Origin: Closterium sp. NIES-65
Lineage: Eukaryota > Streptophyta > Zygnematophyceae > Desmidiales > Closteriaceae
Assembly (NCBI GenBank): GCA_948144175.1
Contig: CANXME010002559.1
Location: 2,170,860 to 2,234,859 of the forward strand
Direction of reading: 5' to 3'
DNA length: 64,000 nt
Both the position numbers and the translations under genes were made by a program. Shown one piece after another: positions 10,909 through 24,032 of this stretch. Under the pieces are notes generated by a model that was given only the letters and a program-made list of their open reading frames with translations, was not told the origin of the DNA and did no database searches. The first letter of the stretch is position 1. Each line of letters begins with the position of its first letter.

Positions 10909-13900
10909 AGCTCTTAGACCAGGCACGCTCCTAGACCAAGTAAGCTCTTGGACCAGGAACGCTTTTTGACGAAGCAAGCTCCTGGACCAGGCAAGCTCCT
11001 GGACCAGCTAGCTCCTGGACCACGCAAGCTCCTGGACCAGGCAAGATCTTGGACCAGGCAAGCTCCTGGACCAGGCAAGCTCCTAGACTAGGCAAGCTCC
11101 TAGACCAGGCACGCTCGTGGCCCAGGCAAGCTCCTGGACCAGGCAAGCTCCTGGACCAGGCAAGCTCCTGGACCAGGCAAGCTCCTGGACCAGGCACGCT
11201 CGTGGACCAGGCACACTCTTGGACCAGGCACGCCCCTGGACTAGGCAAGCTCGTGGACCAAGCAAGCTCCTGGATCATGCACGCTCGTGGACGAGGCACG
11301 CTCGTGGACCAGGCAAGCTCTTAGACTAGGCAGGCTTGTGGACCAGGCAAGCTCCTGGACCAGGCAAGCTCCTTGACCAGGCACACTCTTGGACCAGGCA
11401 CGCCCCTGGACCAGGCAAGCTCATGGACCAAGCAAGCTCCTGGATCATGCACGCTCGTGGACCAGGCACGCTCGTGGACCAGGGAAGCTCTTAGACCAGG
11501 CAGCCTTGTGGACCAGGCACGCTCCTGGACCAGGCAAGCTCTTGGACCAGGCAAGCTTCAGGACCAATGAAGCTCCTGGACCAGGCAAGCTCCTGGACCA
11601 GGCAAGCTCCTGGTCCAAGCAAGCTCCTGGACCAAGCTAGCTCTTGGACCAGGCAAGCTCTTGGACCAGCCAAGCTCTTGGACCAGGCAAGCTCTTGGAC
11701 CAGGCAAGCTCCTTGATCAGGCAGGCTTGTGGACCAAGCACGCTCCTGGACCAGGCAAGCTCCTAGACCAGGCAAGCTCCTGCACAAGGCAAGCTCCTGG
11801 ACCGAGCAAGCTCCTAGACTAGGCAAGCTCCTAGACCAGGGAAACTTGTGGACCAGGCATGCTCCTGGAACAGGCAAGCTCCTATTCCAGGCAAGCTCCT
11901 AGACCAGGCAAGCTACTGGACCAGGCAAGCTCTTGGACCAAGCAAGCTCCTGGACCAGACAAGCTCCTAGACCAGGCAAGCTCCTGGACCAGGCAAGCTC
12001 CTAGACCACGCAAGCTCCCGGACCACGCAAGCTCCTGGACCAGGCAAACTTGTGGACCAGGGAAGCTCCTGGACCAGGCATGCTCCTGGACCAGGCAAGC
12101 TCCTGGACCAGGCAAGCTCCTTGACCAGGCACGCTCCTGTACCAGACACGCTCCTAGACTATGCACGCTCCTGGACCAGGCACGCTCCTGGACCAGGCAC
12201 GCTTTTGGACCAGGCAAGCTCCTACACCAGGCAAGCTCCTGGACCACGCAAGCTCTTGGACCAGGCACGCTCCTAGAACAGGCAAGCTCTTGGACTAGGC
12301 AGGCTTCTGGACCAGGCAACCTCCTGGACCAGGCAAGCTCTTGGACCAGGCAAGCTCCTGGACCAGGTAAGATCCTGGACCAGGCAAGCTTCAAGACTAA
12401 GCAAGCTCCTGGACCAGGCAAGCTCCTGGATCAGGCACGCTCGTGGACAAGGCACGCTTGTGGACCAGGCAAGCTCTTGGACCAGGCAGGCTCGTGAACC
12501 AGGCATGCTCCTAGACCAGGCAAGCTCCTGGACCAGGCAAGCTACTGGACCAGGAAAGCTACCGGACCAGGCACGCTCGTGGACCAGGCACCCTCCTGGA
12601 CCAGGCAAGCTGCTAGACCAGGCAAGCATCAGGACCAGGCAAGCTCCTAAACCAGGCAAGCTTCTAGACCAAGCAAGCTCCAGGACCAGGCAAGCTCCTA
12701 GATCAGGCACGCTCGTGGACCAGGCACGCTCGTGGACCAGGCAAGCTCTTGGACCAGTCAAGCTCTTGAACCTGGCATGCTCCTAGACCAGGCAAGCTCC
12801 TGGACCAGGCAAGCTTCTGGACCAGGCAAGCTCTTGGACCACGCAAACTCGTGGACCAAGCATGCTCCAGGACCAGGCAAGCTCCTGGACCAGGAAAGAT
12901 CCTAGACCAGGCAAGCTCCTGGACCAGGCAAGCTCCTGGACCAAGCACGCTCGTGGACCAGGCAAGCTCTTGGACCGGGCAAGCTCTTGGACCATTCACG
13001 CTCCTGGACCAAGCAAGCTCTTGGACCAGGCAAGCTGTTAGACCAGGCAAGCTCCTGGACCAGGCAGGCTCCTAGACCACGCAAGCTCCTGGACCACGCA
13101 AGCTCCTGGACCAAGCAAGCTCCTCGACCAGGCAAACTCCTGGACCAGGCAAGCTCCTTGACCAGGCAAGCTCCAGGACCAGGCAAACTCCTAGACCAGA
13201 CAAGCTCCTAGACCAGGCAAGCTCTTGGACCAGGCAAACTCGTGGACCAGGCAAGCTCCTGAACCACGCAAACACTTGGACCAGGCACGCTCCTGGACCA
13301 GGCAAGCTCCTGGACCAGGCAAGATCCTAGACCAGGCAAGCTCCTGGACTAGGCAAGCTCTTGGACTGGGCAAACTCGTGGACCAGGCACGCTCCTGGAC
13401 CAAGCAAGCTCCTGGACCAGGCAAGCTCTTCGACAAGGCACGCTCCTGGACCAAGCAAGCTCTTGGACCAGGCAAGTTGTTGGACCAGGCAAGCTCCTGG
13501 ACTAGGCAAGCTCCTGAACCACGTAAACTCGTGGACCAAGCACGCTCCAGGACCAGGCAAGCTCCTGGACCAGGAAAGATCCTAGACCAGGCAAGCTCCT
13601 GGACCAGGCAAGCTCCTGGACCAGGCACGCTCCTAGACCAAGCAAGCTCCTGGACCAGGCAAGCTCCTGGACCGGGAAAGCTCTTGGACCATTAATGGTC
13701 CTTGACCCAGCAAGCTCTTGGACCAGGCAAGCTGTTAGACCAGGCAAGCTCCTGGACCAGGCAGGCTCCTAGACCACGCAAGCTCCTGGACCACACAAGC
13801 TCCTGGAACAAGCAAGCTCCTGGACCAGGCAAACTCGTGGACCAGGCAAGCTCTTGGACCAGGCAAGCTCCTGGATGAGGCAAGCTCCTAGACTAGGCAA

Positions 13901-16785
13901 GCTCTTGGACCAGGCAAGCTCTTGGACCAGGCAAACTCGTGGACCAGGCAAGCTCCTGAACCACGCAAACACGTGGACCAGGCACGCTCCTGGACCAGGC
14001 AAGCTCCTGGACCAGGCAAGATCCTAGACCAGGCAAGCTCCTGGACCAGGCAAGCTCCTGGACCGGGCAAACTCGTGGACCAGGCACGCTCCTGGACCAA
14101 GCAAGCTCCTGGACCAGGCAAGCTCCTTGACCAGGCAAGCTCTTAGACCAGGCACGCTCCTGGACCAAGCAAGCACTTAGACCAGGCAAGTTGTTGGACC
14201 AGGCAAGCTCCTGGACCAGGCAAGCTCCTTGACCAGGCAAGCTTGTGGACCAAGCACGCTCTTGGACCTGGCAAGCTCCTGGACCAGGCAAGCTCCTGGA
14301 CAAGGTAGGCTCCTAGACCATGCAAGCTCCTGGAACAGGCAAGCTCCTGGACCAGGGAAGCTCCCGGACCAGGCAATCTCCTGGACGAGGCAAGCTCTTG
14401 GACCAGGCAAGCTCGTGCACCAGGCATGCTCCTGGACCAGGCAAGATCCTAGAACAGGCAACCTCCTGGACCAGGCAAGCTCCTGGATCAGGCAAGCTCC
14501 TGGACCAGGCACGCTCCTGGACCAGGCAAGCTGTTAGACCAGGCAAGCTCCTAGACCGGGCAAGCTCCTCGACCAGGCACGCTCTTGGACCAGGCAAGCT
14601 CCTGGACCAGGCAAGCTCTTGGACCAGGCAAGCTCGTGGACCAGGCATGCTCTTGGACCAGGCAAGATCCTAGACCAGGCATGCTCCTTGACCAGGCAAG
14701 CTCCTGGATCAGGCAAGCTCCAGGACCAGGCACGCTCCTGGACCAGGCAATCTGTTAGACCAGGCAAGCTCCTGGACCAGGCACGCTCCTGGAAACACGC
14801 AAGGTTTTGGACCAGGCAAGCTCCTTGACCAGGCAAGCTCTTAGACCAGGGAGGCGTCCAATCCAAGCAAGCTCTTGGACCAGGCAAGCTCCTAGACCAG
14901 GCAAGCTCCTGGACAAGGCAAGCTTCTTGACTAGGCACGCTCGTGGACCAGGCACGCACCTGGACTAGGCAAGCTCTTGGACCAGGCAGGCTCGTGGACC
15001 AGGCACGCTCCTGGACCAGGCAAGCTCCTGGACCAGGCAAACTTGTGGACCAGGCACGCTCGTGGACCAGACAAGCTCCTAGACCAGGCAAACTCGTGGA
15101 CCAGGCACGCTCCTGGACCAGGCAAGCTCTCGGACTAGGCAAGCTCCTAGACCAGGCAAGCTCCTGGACTAGGCAAGCTCTTAAACCAGGCAAACTCGTG
15201 GACTAGGCACGCTCTTGGACCAAGCAAACTCGTGGACCAAGCAAGCTACTGGACCAGCCAAGCTCCTATACCACGCAAGCTCCTGGACCAGGCAAGCTCC
15301 TGGACCAGGCAAACTCGTGGACTAGGCAAGCGCCGGGACCAGGCAAGCTCATGGACCTGGCAAGCTCCTGGACCAGGCAAGCTCCTGGACTAGGCAAGCT
15401 CCTAGACCAGGCTCGCTCCAAGAATAGACAAGCTCCTTGACTAGGCAAGCTCCTGGACCAGGCAAGCTCCTGGACCAGGCAAGCTCCTGGACCAGGCAAG
15501 CTCCTGGACCAGGCACGCTCCTGGACCAGGCAAGCTCCTGGACCAGGCAAGGTAACGGACCAAGAAAGCTCCTGGACAAGGCAAGCTCATGGACCAGGCA
15601 AGCTGCTGGACCAGGCAAGCTCCTGGACCAGGCAAGCTCATGGACCACGCACGCTCCTGGACCAGGCAAGCTCCTGGACCAGGCAAGCTCCTGGACCACG
15701 CAAGCTCTTGGACCAGGCACGCTCCTAGACCAGGCATGCTCCTGGACCAGGCAAGCTCCTGGACCAAGCAAGCTCCTAGACCAAGCAAGCTCCTGGACCA
15801 GGCAAACTCGTGGACCTAGCACGCTACGTGACCAGGCAAGCTCCTAGACCGGGCAAGCTCATGGAACAGGCAAGCTCCTGGACCACGCAAGCTCTAGGAC
15901 GAGGCAAGCTCCTGGACTAGACACGCTCCTAGAACAGGCAAGATCGTTGACCAGGCAAGCTCCTAAACCAGGCAAGCTCGTGGACAAGGCAAGCTCCTCG
16001 ATCAGGCAAGCTCCTAGACCAGGCATGCTCCTGGACCAGAAAAGCTCATAGACTAGGCAAGCTCCTGGACCAGGCCAACTCGTGGACCAGGCACGCTCCT
16101 GGACCAGGCAAGCTCCTAGACCAGACAAGCTCCTGGACCAGGCAAGCTCTTGGACCAGGCAAGCTCCTCGACCACGCAAGCTCTACGACCAGGCAAGCTC
16201 TTAGACCAGGCAAGATCCTGGACCAGGCAAGCTCTTGGACTAGGCAAGCTCCTGGACCAGGCAAGAACCTAGATAAGGCAAGCTCCTTGAACAGGCAAGC
16301 TCCTAGACCAAGCACGCTCCTGGACCAGGCAAGCTCCTAGACTAGGCAAGCTCTTGGACTAGGCACGCTCCTGAACCAGGCAAGCTCTTGGACCAGGCAA
16401 GCTTCTGGACCAAGCAAGCTCCTGGACCAGGAACACTCCTGGATCAGGCACGCTCATGGACCAGGCAAGCTCCAGGATTAGGCAAGCTCCTGGACCAAGC
16501 AAGCTCCTGGACCAGGCACGCTCGTGGACCAGGCAAGCTCCTGGACAAGGCAAGCTACTGGACCAAGCAATCTCTTGGGCCAGGCATGCTCTTGGACCAG
16601 GCAAGCTCTTGGCCGAGGAACGCTTCTGGACCAAGCAAGCTCCAAGACCAGGCAAGCTCCTGGACAATCAAGCTCGTAGACCAGGCAAGCTCCTGGACCA
16701 GGCAAGCTCCTAAACCACGCAAGCTCCTTGACTAGACAAGCTCTTGGTCCAGGCAAGCTCCTCGACAAGGCAACCTCCTGGACCA

Positions 16786-18620
16786 TGAGCGTGCCTGGTC
16801 CAGGAGCTTGCTTGGTCCACGAGCGTGCCTGGACCATGAGCGTGCCTGGACCACGAGCTTGCCTAGTCCACGAGCTTGCCTGGTCCAAGAGCGTCCCTGG
16901 ACCAGGAGTGTGCGTGGTCCACGAGCGAGCGTGGTCCAGGAGCTTGCCTGGTCCAGGAGCTTTCGTGGTCCAAGAGCTTGCCTGGTCCGGAAGCTTGCCT
17001 GGTCCAGGAGCTATCCTCGTCAAGGAGCTTGCCTGGTCCAGGAGCTATCTTCGTCAAGGAGCTTGCCTGGTCCAGGAGCTTGCCTAGTCTAGGAGCTTGC
17101 CTGTTCCACGAGCGTGCCTGGTCCAGGAGCTTGCCTTGTCCAGGAGCTTTCTTTGTCCGTTAGCTTGCCTCGTCCTGGAGCTTGCCTCGTCCAGGAGCTT
17201 TCCTGGTCCAAGAGCTTGCCTGGTCCAGGAGCTTGCTTGCTCTAGGAGCTTGCCTGGTCTAGGAGCGTTCCTGATCCACGAGCTTGCCTGGTCCAAGAGC
17301 GTCCCTGGACCAGGAGTGTGCCTGGTCCACGAGCAAGCCTGGTCCAGGAGCTTGCCTGGTCCAGGAGCTTTCGTGGTCCAGGAGCTTTTCTGGTCCGGAA
17401 GCTTGCCTGGTCCAGGAGCTTGCCTGGTCCACGAGCCTGCCTGGTACAAGAGCTTGCCTGGTCCAAGAGCGTGCATGGTCCACGAGCGTGCCTGGTCCAG
17501 GAGCTTGCGTGGTCCAGGAGCTTGCCTGGTCCAAAAGCTTGCTTGGTCCAGAAGCCTGCCCGGTCCAAGAGCTTGCCTAGTCCACGAGAGTGCCTGGTCC
17601 AAGAGCTTGCGTGGTCCAGAAGCTTGCCTAGTCCACGAGCGTGCCTGGTTCAGGAGCTTGCCTAGTCCAGGAGCTTGCCTGGTCCAAGAGCTTGCCTGGT
17701 CCAAGAGCTTGCGTGGTCTAGGAGCTTGCCTGGTCCACGAGCTTGCCTGGTCCAGGAGCTTTCCTGGTCCATGAGCGTGCCTGGTCCACGAGTTTGCCTG
17801 GTCCAGAAGCTTGCCTGGACAAAGAGCTTGCCTGGTCTAGGAGCTTGCATGGTCCAGAAGCGTGCCTAGTCCAGGAGCTTGCCTGGTCCAGGAGCTATCC
17901 TCGTCCAGGAGCTTGCCTGGTCCAGGAGCTTGCCTAGTCTAGGAGCTTGCCTGTTCCACGAGCGTGCCTGGTCCAGGAGCTTGCCTTGTCCAGGAGCTTT
18001 CTTGGTCCGTTAGCTTGCCTGGTCCAGGAGCTTGCCTGGTCCAGGAGCTTTCCTGGTCCAAGAGCTTGCCTGGTCCAGGAGCTTGCCTGGTCCAGGAGCT
18101 TGCCTGGTCCAGGAGCTTGCCTGGTCCACGAGCCTGCCTGGTCCAAGAGCTTGCGTGGTTCAAGAGCGTGCATGGTCCACGAGCGTGCCTGGTCTTTGAG
18201 CTTGCCTGGTCCAGGAGCTTGCCTGGTCTAGGACCTTGAATTGTCCAAGAGCTTGCTTGGTCCAGAAGCATGCCTCCTCTAGGAGCTTGCCTGGTCCACG
18301 AGCGTGCCTGGTCGAAGAGCTTGCATAGTCCAGGAGCTTGCATGGTCCAGGACCTTCCCTGGTCTAGGAGCTTGCCTGGTCCAGGAGCTTGCCTCGTCCA
18401 AGAGCTTGCCTGGTCCAAGAGCTTGCGTGGTCCAGGAGCTTGCCTGGTCTAGGAGCTTGCGTGGTCCAGGAGCTTGCGTGGTCCAGGAGCTTGCCTGGTC
18501 TAGGAGCTTGCCTGGTCCAAGAGCTTGCCAGGTCCAAGAGCTTGCATGGTCCAGGAGCTTGCCTGGTCCAGGAGCTTGCCTGGTCTAAGAGCTTGCCTGG
18601 TCCAGGAGCTATCCTAGTCC
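16786..18620 (-). repeat. Satellite A array, inverted block 1
   Basis: About 108 monomers reading as the reverse complement (CTTGCCTGGTCCAGGAG) on the + strand. The switch from forward lies in CTCCTGGACCATGAGCGTG at 16775-16793, inside the palindromic monomer core. Several early units are hybrids with reverse-type flanks but central A instead of T (for example near 16830, 16847 and 16898). It contains the HOR marker CTTTCTTTGTCCGTTAGC near 17155 and its related copy near 18005, about 50 monomers apart. Confidence 0.95.
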
Positions 18621-19962
18621 AACCAGGAATGCTCTTGGACCAGGCAAGCTCTTGGACCAGGCAAGCTCCTGGACCAGGCAAGCTCCTAGACGAGGCAAGG
18701 TCCTGGACCATGCAAGCTCGTGGACCTGGCACACTCCTGGTCCAGGCACGCTCTTGGACCAGGCAAGCTCGTGGATCAGGAACGCTCCTGGACCTGGCAA
18801 GCTCCTAGACCAAGCAAGCTCCTGGAGCAGGCAAGCTCTTGGACCAGGAAAGCTCCTAGACCAGGCAAGCTCCTGGACGAGGCAAGCTAACGGACCAAGA
18901 AAGCTCCTGGACAAGGCAAGCTCCTGGACCAGGCACGCTCGTGGAACAGGCAAGCTCCTTGACCAGGCAAGCTCCAGAACCAGGATAGCTCCTTAACCAG
19001 GCAAGCTCCTGGACCAGGCACGCTCCTTGACCATGCAAGCTCCTAGACCAGACAAGCTCCTGGACCGGGCAAGCTTCTGGACCAGGCAAACTCGTGGACC
19101 AGGCACGCTCCTGGACCAGGCAAGCTCCTATACCAGGCAAGCTCCTAGACCAGGCAAGCTCCTGGACCAGGCAAGCTCCTGGATCAGGCAAGCTCTTGGA
19201 CCAGGCAAGCTCGTGGACCAGGCAAGCTCCTGGACCACGCAAGCTCTTTGACCAGGCAAGCTCTTGGACCAGGAAAGCTTTTGGACCAGGCAAGCTCCTG
19301 GACCAGGCAAACTCCTAGACAAGGCAAGCTCCAAGACCAGGCAAGCTCTTGGACCAGGCAAGCTCCTGGACTAGGCAAGCTCCTGGACCAGGCAAGCTCT
19401 TGGACCAGGCAAGCTCCTGGACCAGGCAAGCTCTTGGACCAGGCAAGCTCCTTGACCAGGAAAACTCCTGGACAAGGCAAGCTCCTAGACCAGGCAAGCT
19501 CTTGGACCAGGCAAGCTCCTGGACCAGGCAAGCTCCTGGACCAGGCAAACTCTTGGACCAGCTCCTGGACCAGGCAAGTTCTTGGACCAGGCAAGCTCTT
19601 GGACCAGGCACACTCCCGGACCAGGCACACTCCTGGACCAGGCAAGCTCATGGACCAGGCAAGCTCCTTCACCAGGCAAGCTCGTGGACTAGGCAAGCTT
19701 CTAGACCAGGCAAGCTCCTCAACCAGGCACGCTCCTGGACCACGCAAGCTCCTGGACTAGGCAAGCTCCTGTACCAGGCAAGCTCCTGGACCAGGCACCC
19801 TCTTGGACCAGGCACGCTCTTGGACCAGGCAAGCTCCTGACCTCGCAAGCTCCTGGACCAAGCAAGCTCCTGGACCAGGCAAGCTCCTTGACCAGGGAAG
19901 CTCCCGGACCATGCAATCTCTTTGACCAGGCAAGCTCCTGGACCAGGCAAGCTCCTGGACCA
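18621..19962 (+). repeat. Satellite A array, short forward block
   Basis: About 79 monomers in the original orientation between two inverted blocks. The left boundary reads GCTATCCTAGTCCAACCAGG, where a reverse unit ends and a forward unit begins with a few irregular bases. Near 18890-18960 it carries the reverse complement of the HOR marker found at 17155 and 18005, so it forms a real inverted repeat with the block on its left. A truncated monomer lies near 19559. Confidence 0.94.
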
Positions 19963-22900
19963 CGAGCGTGCCTAGTCCAGGAGCTTGCCTGGTCCAAGAG
20001 CTTGCCTGGTCCAAGAGCTTGCGTGGTCCAGGAGCTTGCGTGGTCCAGGAGCTTGCCTAGTCAAGGAGCTTGCCTGGTCCAGGAGCTTGCCTGGTCCAAG
20101 AGCTTGCCTGGTCCAGGAGCTTGCCTGGTCTAGGAGCTTGCCTAGTCCAGCAGCTTGCCTGGTCTAGGAGCTTGCCTGGTCCAGGAGCGTTTCTGGTCCA
20201 CGAGTTTGCCGGGTCCAGAATCTTGCCTGGTCCAGGAGCGTTCGTGTTCCAAGAGCTTGCTTGGTCCAGAAGCCTGCCTGGTCCAAGAGCTTGCCTGGTC
20301 CATGAGCGTGCCTGGTCCAAGAGCTTGCGTGGTCTAGGAGCTTGCGTGGTCCAGGAGCTTGCCTGGTCAAGGAGCTTGCCTGGTCTAGGAGCTTGCCTGG
20401 TCCAAGAGCTTGCCTGGTCCAGGAGCTTGCCTGGTCCAGGAGCTTGCCTAGTCCAGCAGCTTGCCTGGACTAGGAGCTTGCCTGGTCTAGGAGCTTGCCT
20501 GGTCCGGGAGCGTTCCTGGTCCACGAGTTTGCCTGGTCCAGAAGCTTGCCTGGTCCAGGAGCTTGCCTGTTCCACCAGCGTGCCTGGTCCAGGAGCTTGC
20601 CTAGTCAAGGAGCGTGCCTGATCCACAAGCTTGCCTTGTCCAAGAGCTGGCCTGGTCCAAGAGCGTGCCTGGTCCAAGAGCTTGCCTGGTCCTGGAGCTT
20701 GCCTGGTCCAAGAGCTTGCTTGGTCCAGAAGCCTGCCTGGTCCAAGAGCTTGCCTGGTCCAGGAGCGTGCCTGGTTTAAGAGCTTGCCTGGTCCAAGAGC
20801 TTGCGTGGTCCAGGAGCTAGCGTGGTCCAGGAGCTTGCCTGGTCCAGGAGCTTGCCTGGTCCAGGAGCTTGCCTGGTCCAAGAGCTTGCCTGGTCCAAGA
20901 GCTTGCGTGGTCCAGGAGCTTGCCTGGTCCAAGACCTTGCCTAGTCCAGGAGCTTGCCTGGTCTAGGAGCTTTCATGGTCGTGGAGCGTGCCTGGTTCAG
21001 GAGCTTGCCTGGTCCAGGAGCTATCCTAGGCCAGGAGCTTGCCTTTTCTTGGAGCTTGCCTGGTACTAGAGCTTGCCTGGTCCAAGATCTTGCTTTGTCC
21101 AAAAGCGTGCCTGGTCCAAGAGCTTGCCTGGTCCTGTAGTTTGCCTCGTCCAGGAGCTTGCTTGGTCCAGGAGCTTGCCTGGTCCAGGAGCTTGCGTGGT
21201 CCAGGAGCTTGCCTGGTCCACGAGCTTGCCTCGTCCAGGAGCTTGCCTGTTCCAGGAGCGTGCCTGGTCCAGGAGCTTGCCAGGTCGAGGAGCTTGCTTG
21301 ATCTAGGAGCTTTCCTGGTCCAGGAGCATTCCGAGCTCGCCTGGTCTAGGAGCTTGCCTGGTCAAGGAGCTTGCATGTTCCAGGAGCTTGCCCGGTCCAG
21401 GAGCTTGCCTGGTCCAAGAGCTTGCCTGGTCCATGACCGTGACTGATCCAAGAGCTCGTTTGGGCAAGAAGCTTGCCTGCTCCAGGAGCTTGCCTGGTCC
21501 ACGAGCTTGCCATGTCCAAGAGCTTGCCTGGTCCAAGTTCATGCGTGGTCCAGGAGCTTGCCTGGTCTAGGAGCTTGCCTGGTCCAAGAGCTTGCCTGGT
21601 CTAGGAGCTTACCTAGTCTAAGAGCTTGCCTGGTCTAGGAGCTTGCCTGGTCCAAGACCTTGTCTAGTCCAAGAGCTTGCCTGGTCGAAGAGCTTGCCTG
21701 GTCCAAGATCTTGCCTGGTCCAAGAGCTTGTCTGGTCCAGGAGTTTGCCTTGTCCACGAGCTTGCCTCGTCCAGGTGCTTGCCTGGTCCAGAAGCTTGCC
21801 GGGTCTAGGTGCTTGTCTGGTTTAGGAGCTTCCCTGGTCCAGGAGCGTGCTTGGTCCAGGAGCGTGCTTGGTCTAGGAGCTTGCCTAGTCCAGGAGCTTG
21901 CCGGGTCCAGGAGCTTGCGTGGTCTAGGAGCGTGCCAGGTCCATGAGCGTGCCAGGTCTATGAGCTTGCCTGGTCCAGGAGCTTGATTGGTCCAAGAGCT
22001 TGCCTGGTCCAGGAGCTTGCCTGGTCGAGGAGCTTGCCTGGTCAAAGAGATTGCATGGTCCGGGAGCTTCCCTTGTCAAGGAGCGTGCCTGGTCTACGAG
22101 CTTGCCTGGTCCAAGAGCTTGCCTGGTCCAAGAGTGTGCGCAATCCAGGAGCGTGCCTGGTCCACGAGCTTGCCTGGTCCAGTAGCGCTTGCCTGGTCCA
22201 GGAGCTTGCCTGGTCGAAGAGCTTGCCTGGTCCAAGAGCTTGCGTGGTAAACGAGCTTGCCTGGTCCAAGAGCTTGCCTAGTCCAGGAGCGTGCCTGGTC
22301 CAGGAGCTTGCCTGTTCCAGGACCTTGCCTGGTCTAGGAGCTTGCCTGGTCCAGGAGAGTGCCTGGTCCAGGAGCTTGCCTGATCCAGGAGCTTGCCCGG
22401 TCCATGAGCTTGCCTGGTCGAGGATCTTGCTTGGTCCAGGAGCGTGCCTGGTCCACGAGTTTGCCTGGTCTAGGAGCTTGCCTGGTCCAGGAGCTTGCTT
22501 GGTCTAGGAGCTTGCGTGGTCCAGGAGCTTCCCTGGTCCAGGAGCTTGCCTGCTCTATGAGCTTGCCTGGTCCATGAGCCTCCCTGGTCCAAGAGCTTGC
22601 CTGGTCCAAGAGCTTGCCTGGTCCAAGAGCGTGCCTGGTCCACGAGCGTGCCTGGTCCAGGAGCTTGCCTGGTCTAGGAGCTTGCCTGGTCCAGGAGCTT
22701 GCATGGTCCAGGAGCTTGCCTGGTCCAGGAGCTTGCCTGGTCCAGGAGCTTGCCTGGTCCAGAAGCCCGCCTGGTCTAAGAGCTTGCCTGGTCGAGGAGC
22801 GTGCCTGGTCCAAGAGCTTGCGTGGTCTGGGAGCTTGCCTGGTCCAGGAGCTTGCTTGGTCCAGAAGCGTGACTGGTCCAAGAGCTTGCCTGGTCCAGAA

Positions 22901-24032
22901 GCGTGACTGGTCCAAGAGCTTGCGTGGTACAGGAGATTGCATGGTCCAGGAGTTTGCCTGGTCTAGGAGTGTGCCTGGTCCACGAGCTTGCCTTGTCCAG
23001 GAGCGTGCCTAGTCCAGGAGCATGCTTGGTCCACGGGCATGCCTGGTCCAGGAGCTTGCGTGGTCTAGGAGCATGCCTGATCCAGGAGCTTGCCTAGTGC
23101 AATAGCTTGCCTGGTCCACGAGCCTGCCTGGTCCAAGAGCGTGCCTGGTCTACGAGCGTGCCTGGTCCATGAGCGTGCCTCGTCCAGGAGCTTGCCTGGT
23201 CTAGGAGGGTGCCTAATCCACGAGCTTGCCTGGTACAGGAGCTTGCCTGATCCAGGATCTTGCCTGGTCCAGGAGCTTGCCTGGTCCAGGAGCTTGCCTG
23301 GTCCAGGTGCTTGCCTCGTCCACGAGCTTGCTTGGTGCACGAGTTTGCCTGGTCCAGGAGCTTGCCAGGTCCAAGAGCTTGCCTGGTCCAGGAGCTTGCC
23401 TAATCTAGGAGCTTGCCTGGTCTAGGAGCGTGCCTGGTCCACGAGCTTGCCTAGTCCAGGAGCTTGCCTGGTCCAGGAGCTTGCCTGGTCCAGGAGTGTG
23501 CCTGGTCCAAGAGCTTGCCTAGTCCAGGAGCTTGCATGGTCCAGGAGCTTGCCTGGTCCAGGAGCGTGCCTGGTCCACGAGCTTGCCTGGTCCAGGAGCT
23601 TGCCTAGTCCAGGACCTTGCCTGGTCCAAGAGCTTGCCTTGTCCAGGAGCGTGCCTGGTCCAGGAGCTTGCCTGATCCAGGAGCTTGCTTGGTCCAGGAG
23701 CTTGCCTGGTCCAGGATCTTGCCTGGTCCAGGAGCGTGCCTGGTTCACCAGTTTGCCTGGTCCACGAGCTTGCCTGGTCCAGGATCTTGCCTGGTCTAGA
23801 AGCTTGCGTGGTCCAGGAACGTGCTTGGTCCAGGAGCTTGCCTGGTCAAGAAGCTTGCCTTGTCCAAGAGCGTGCCTGGTCTATGAGCCTGCCTGGTCCA
23901 AGAGCTTGGCTGGTCCAAGAGCGTGCCTTGTCCACGAGCGTGCGTGGTCCAGGACCTTGGCTGGTCCAGGAGCCTTCCTGGTCCAGGAGCATGCCTGGTC
24001 CAAGAGCTCTCCTGGTCCAAGAGCTTGCCTGG

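Larger units (their letters stand above)
1..16785 (+). repeat. Satellite A array, forward orientation (17-bp monomer)
   Basis: Uninterrupted tandem copies of a 17-bp monomer, consensus CTCCTGGACCAGGCAAG, about 987 units. Variation is concentrated at a few positions: CTCCTGG/CTCTTGG/CTCGTGG, CCTGG/CCTAG, CCAGG/CCACG/CCATG/CCAAG, and CAAG/CACG. Their order forms a barcode that defines higher-order repeats. The phase of CTCCTGG stays constant (position modulo 17 equals 14) from the window start to about 10996. The first net indel is a 16-bp unit near 11008. The left end lies outside the window. From about 10.9 kb onward long-range repetition is weaker and monomers are more irregular, which suggests an older, less recently homogenised part. 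The consensus has no stop codon in any of six frames, so the long open frames here are not evidence of genes. I do not recognise the family. Confidence 0.97.
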
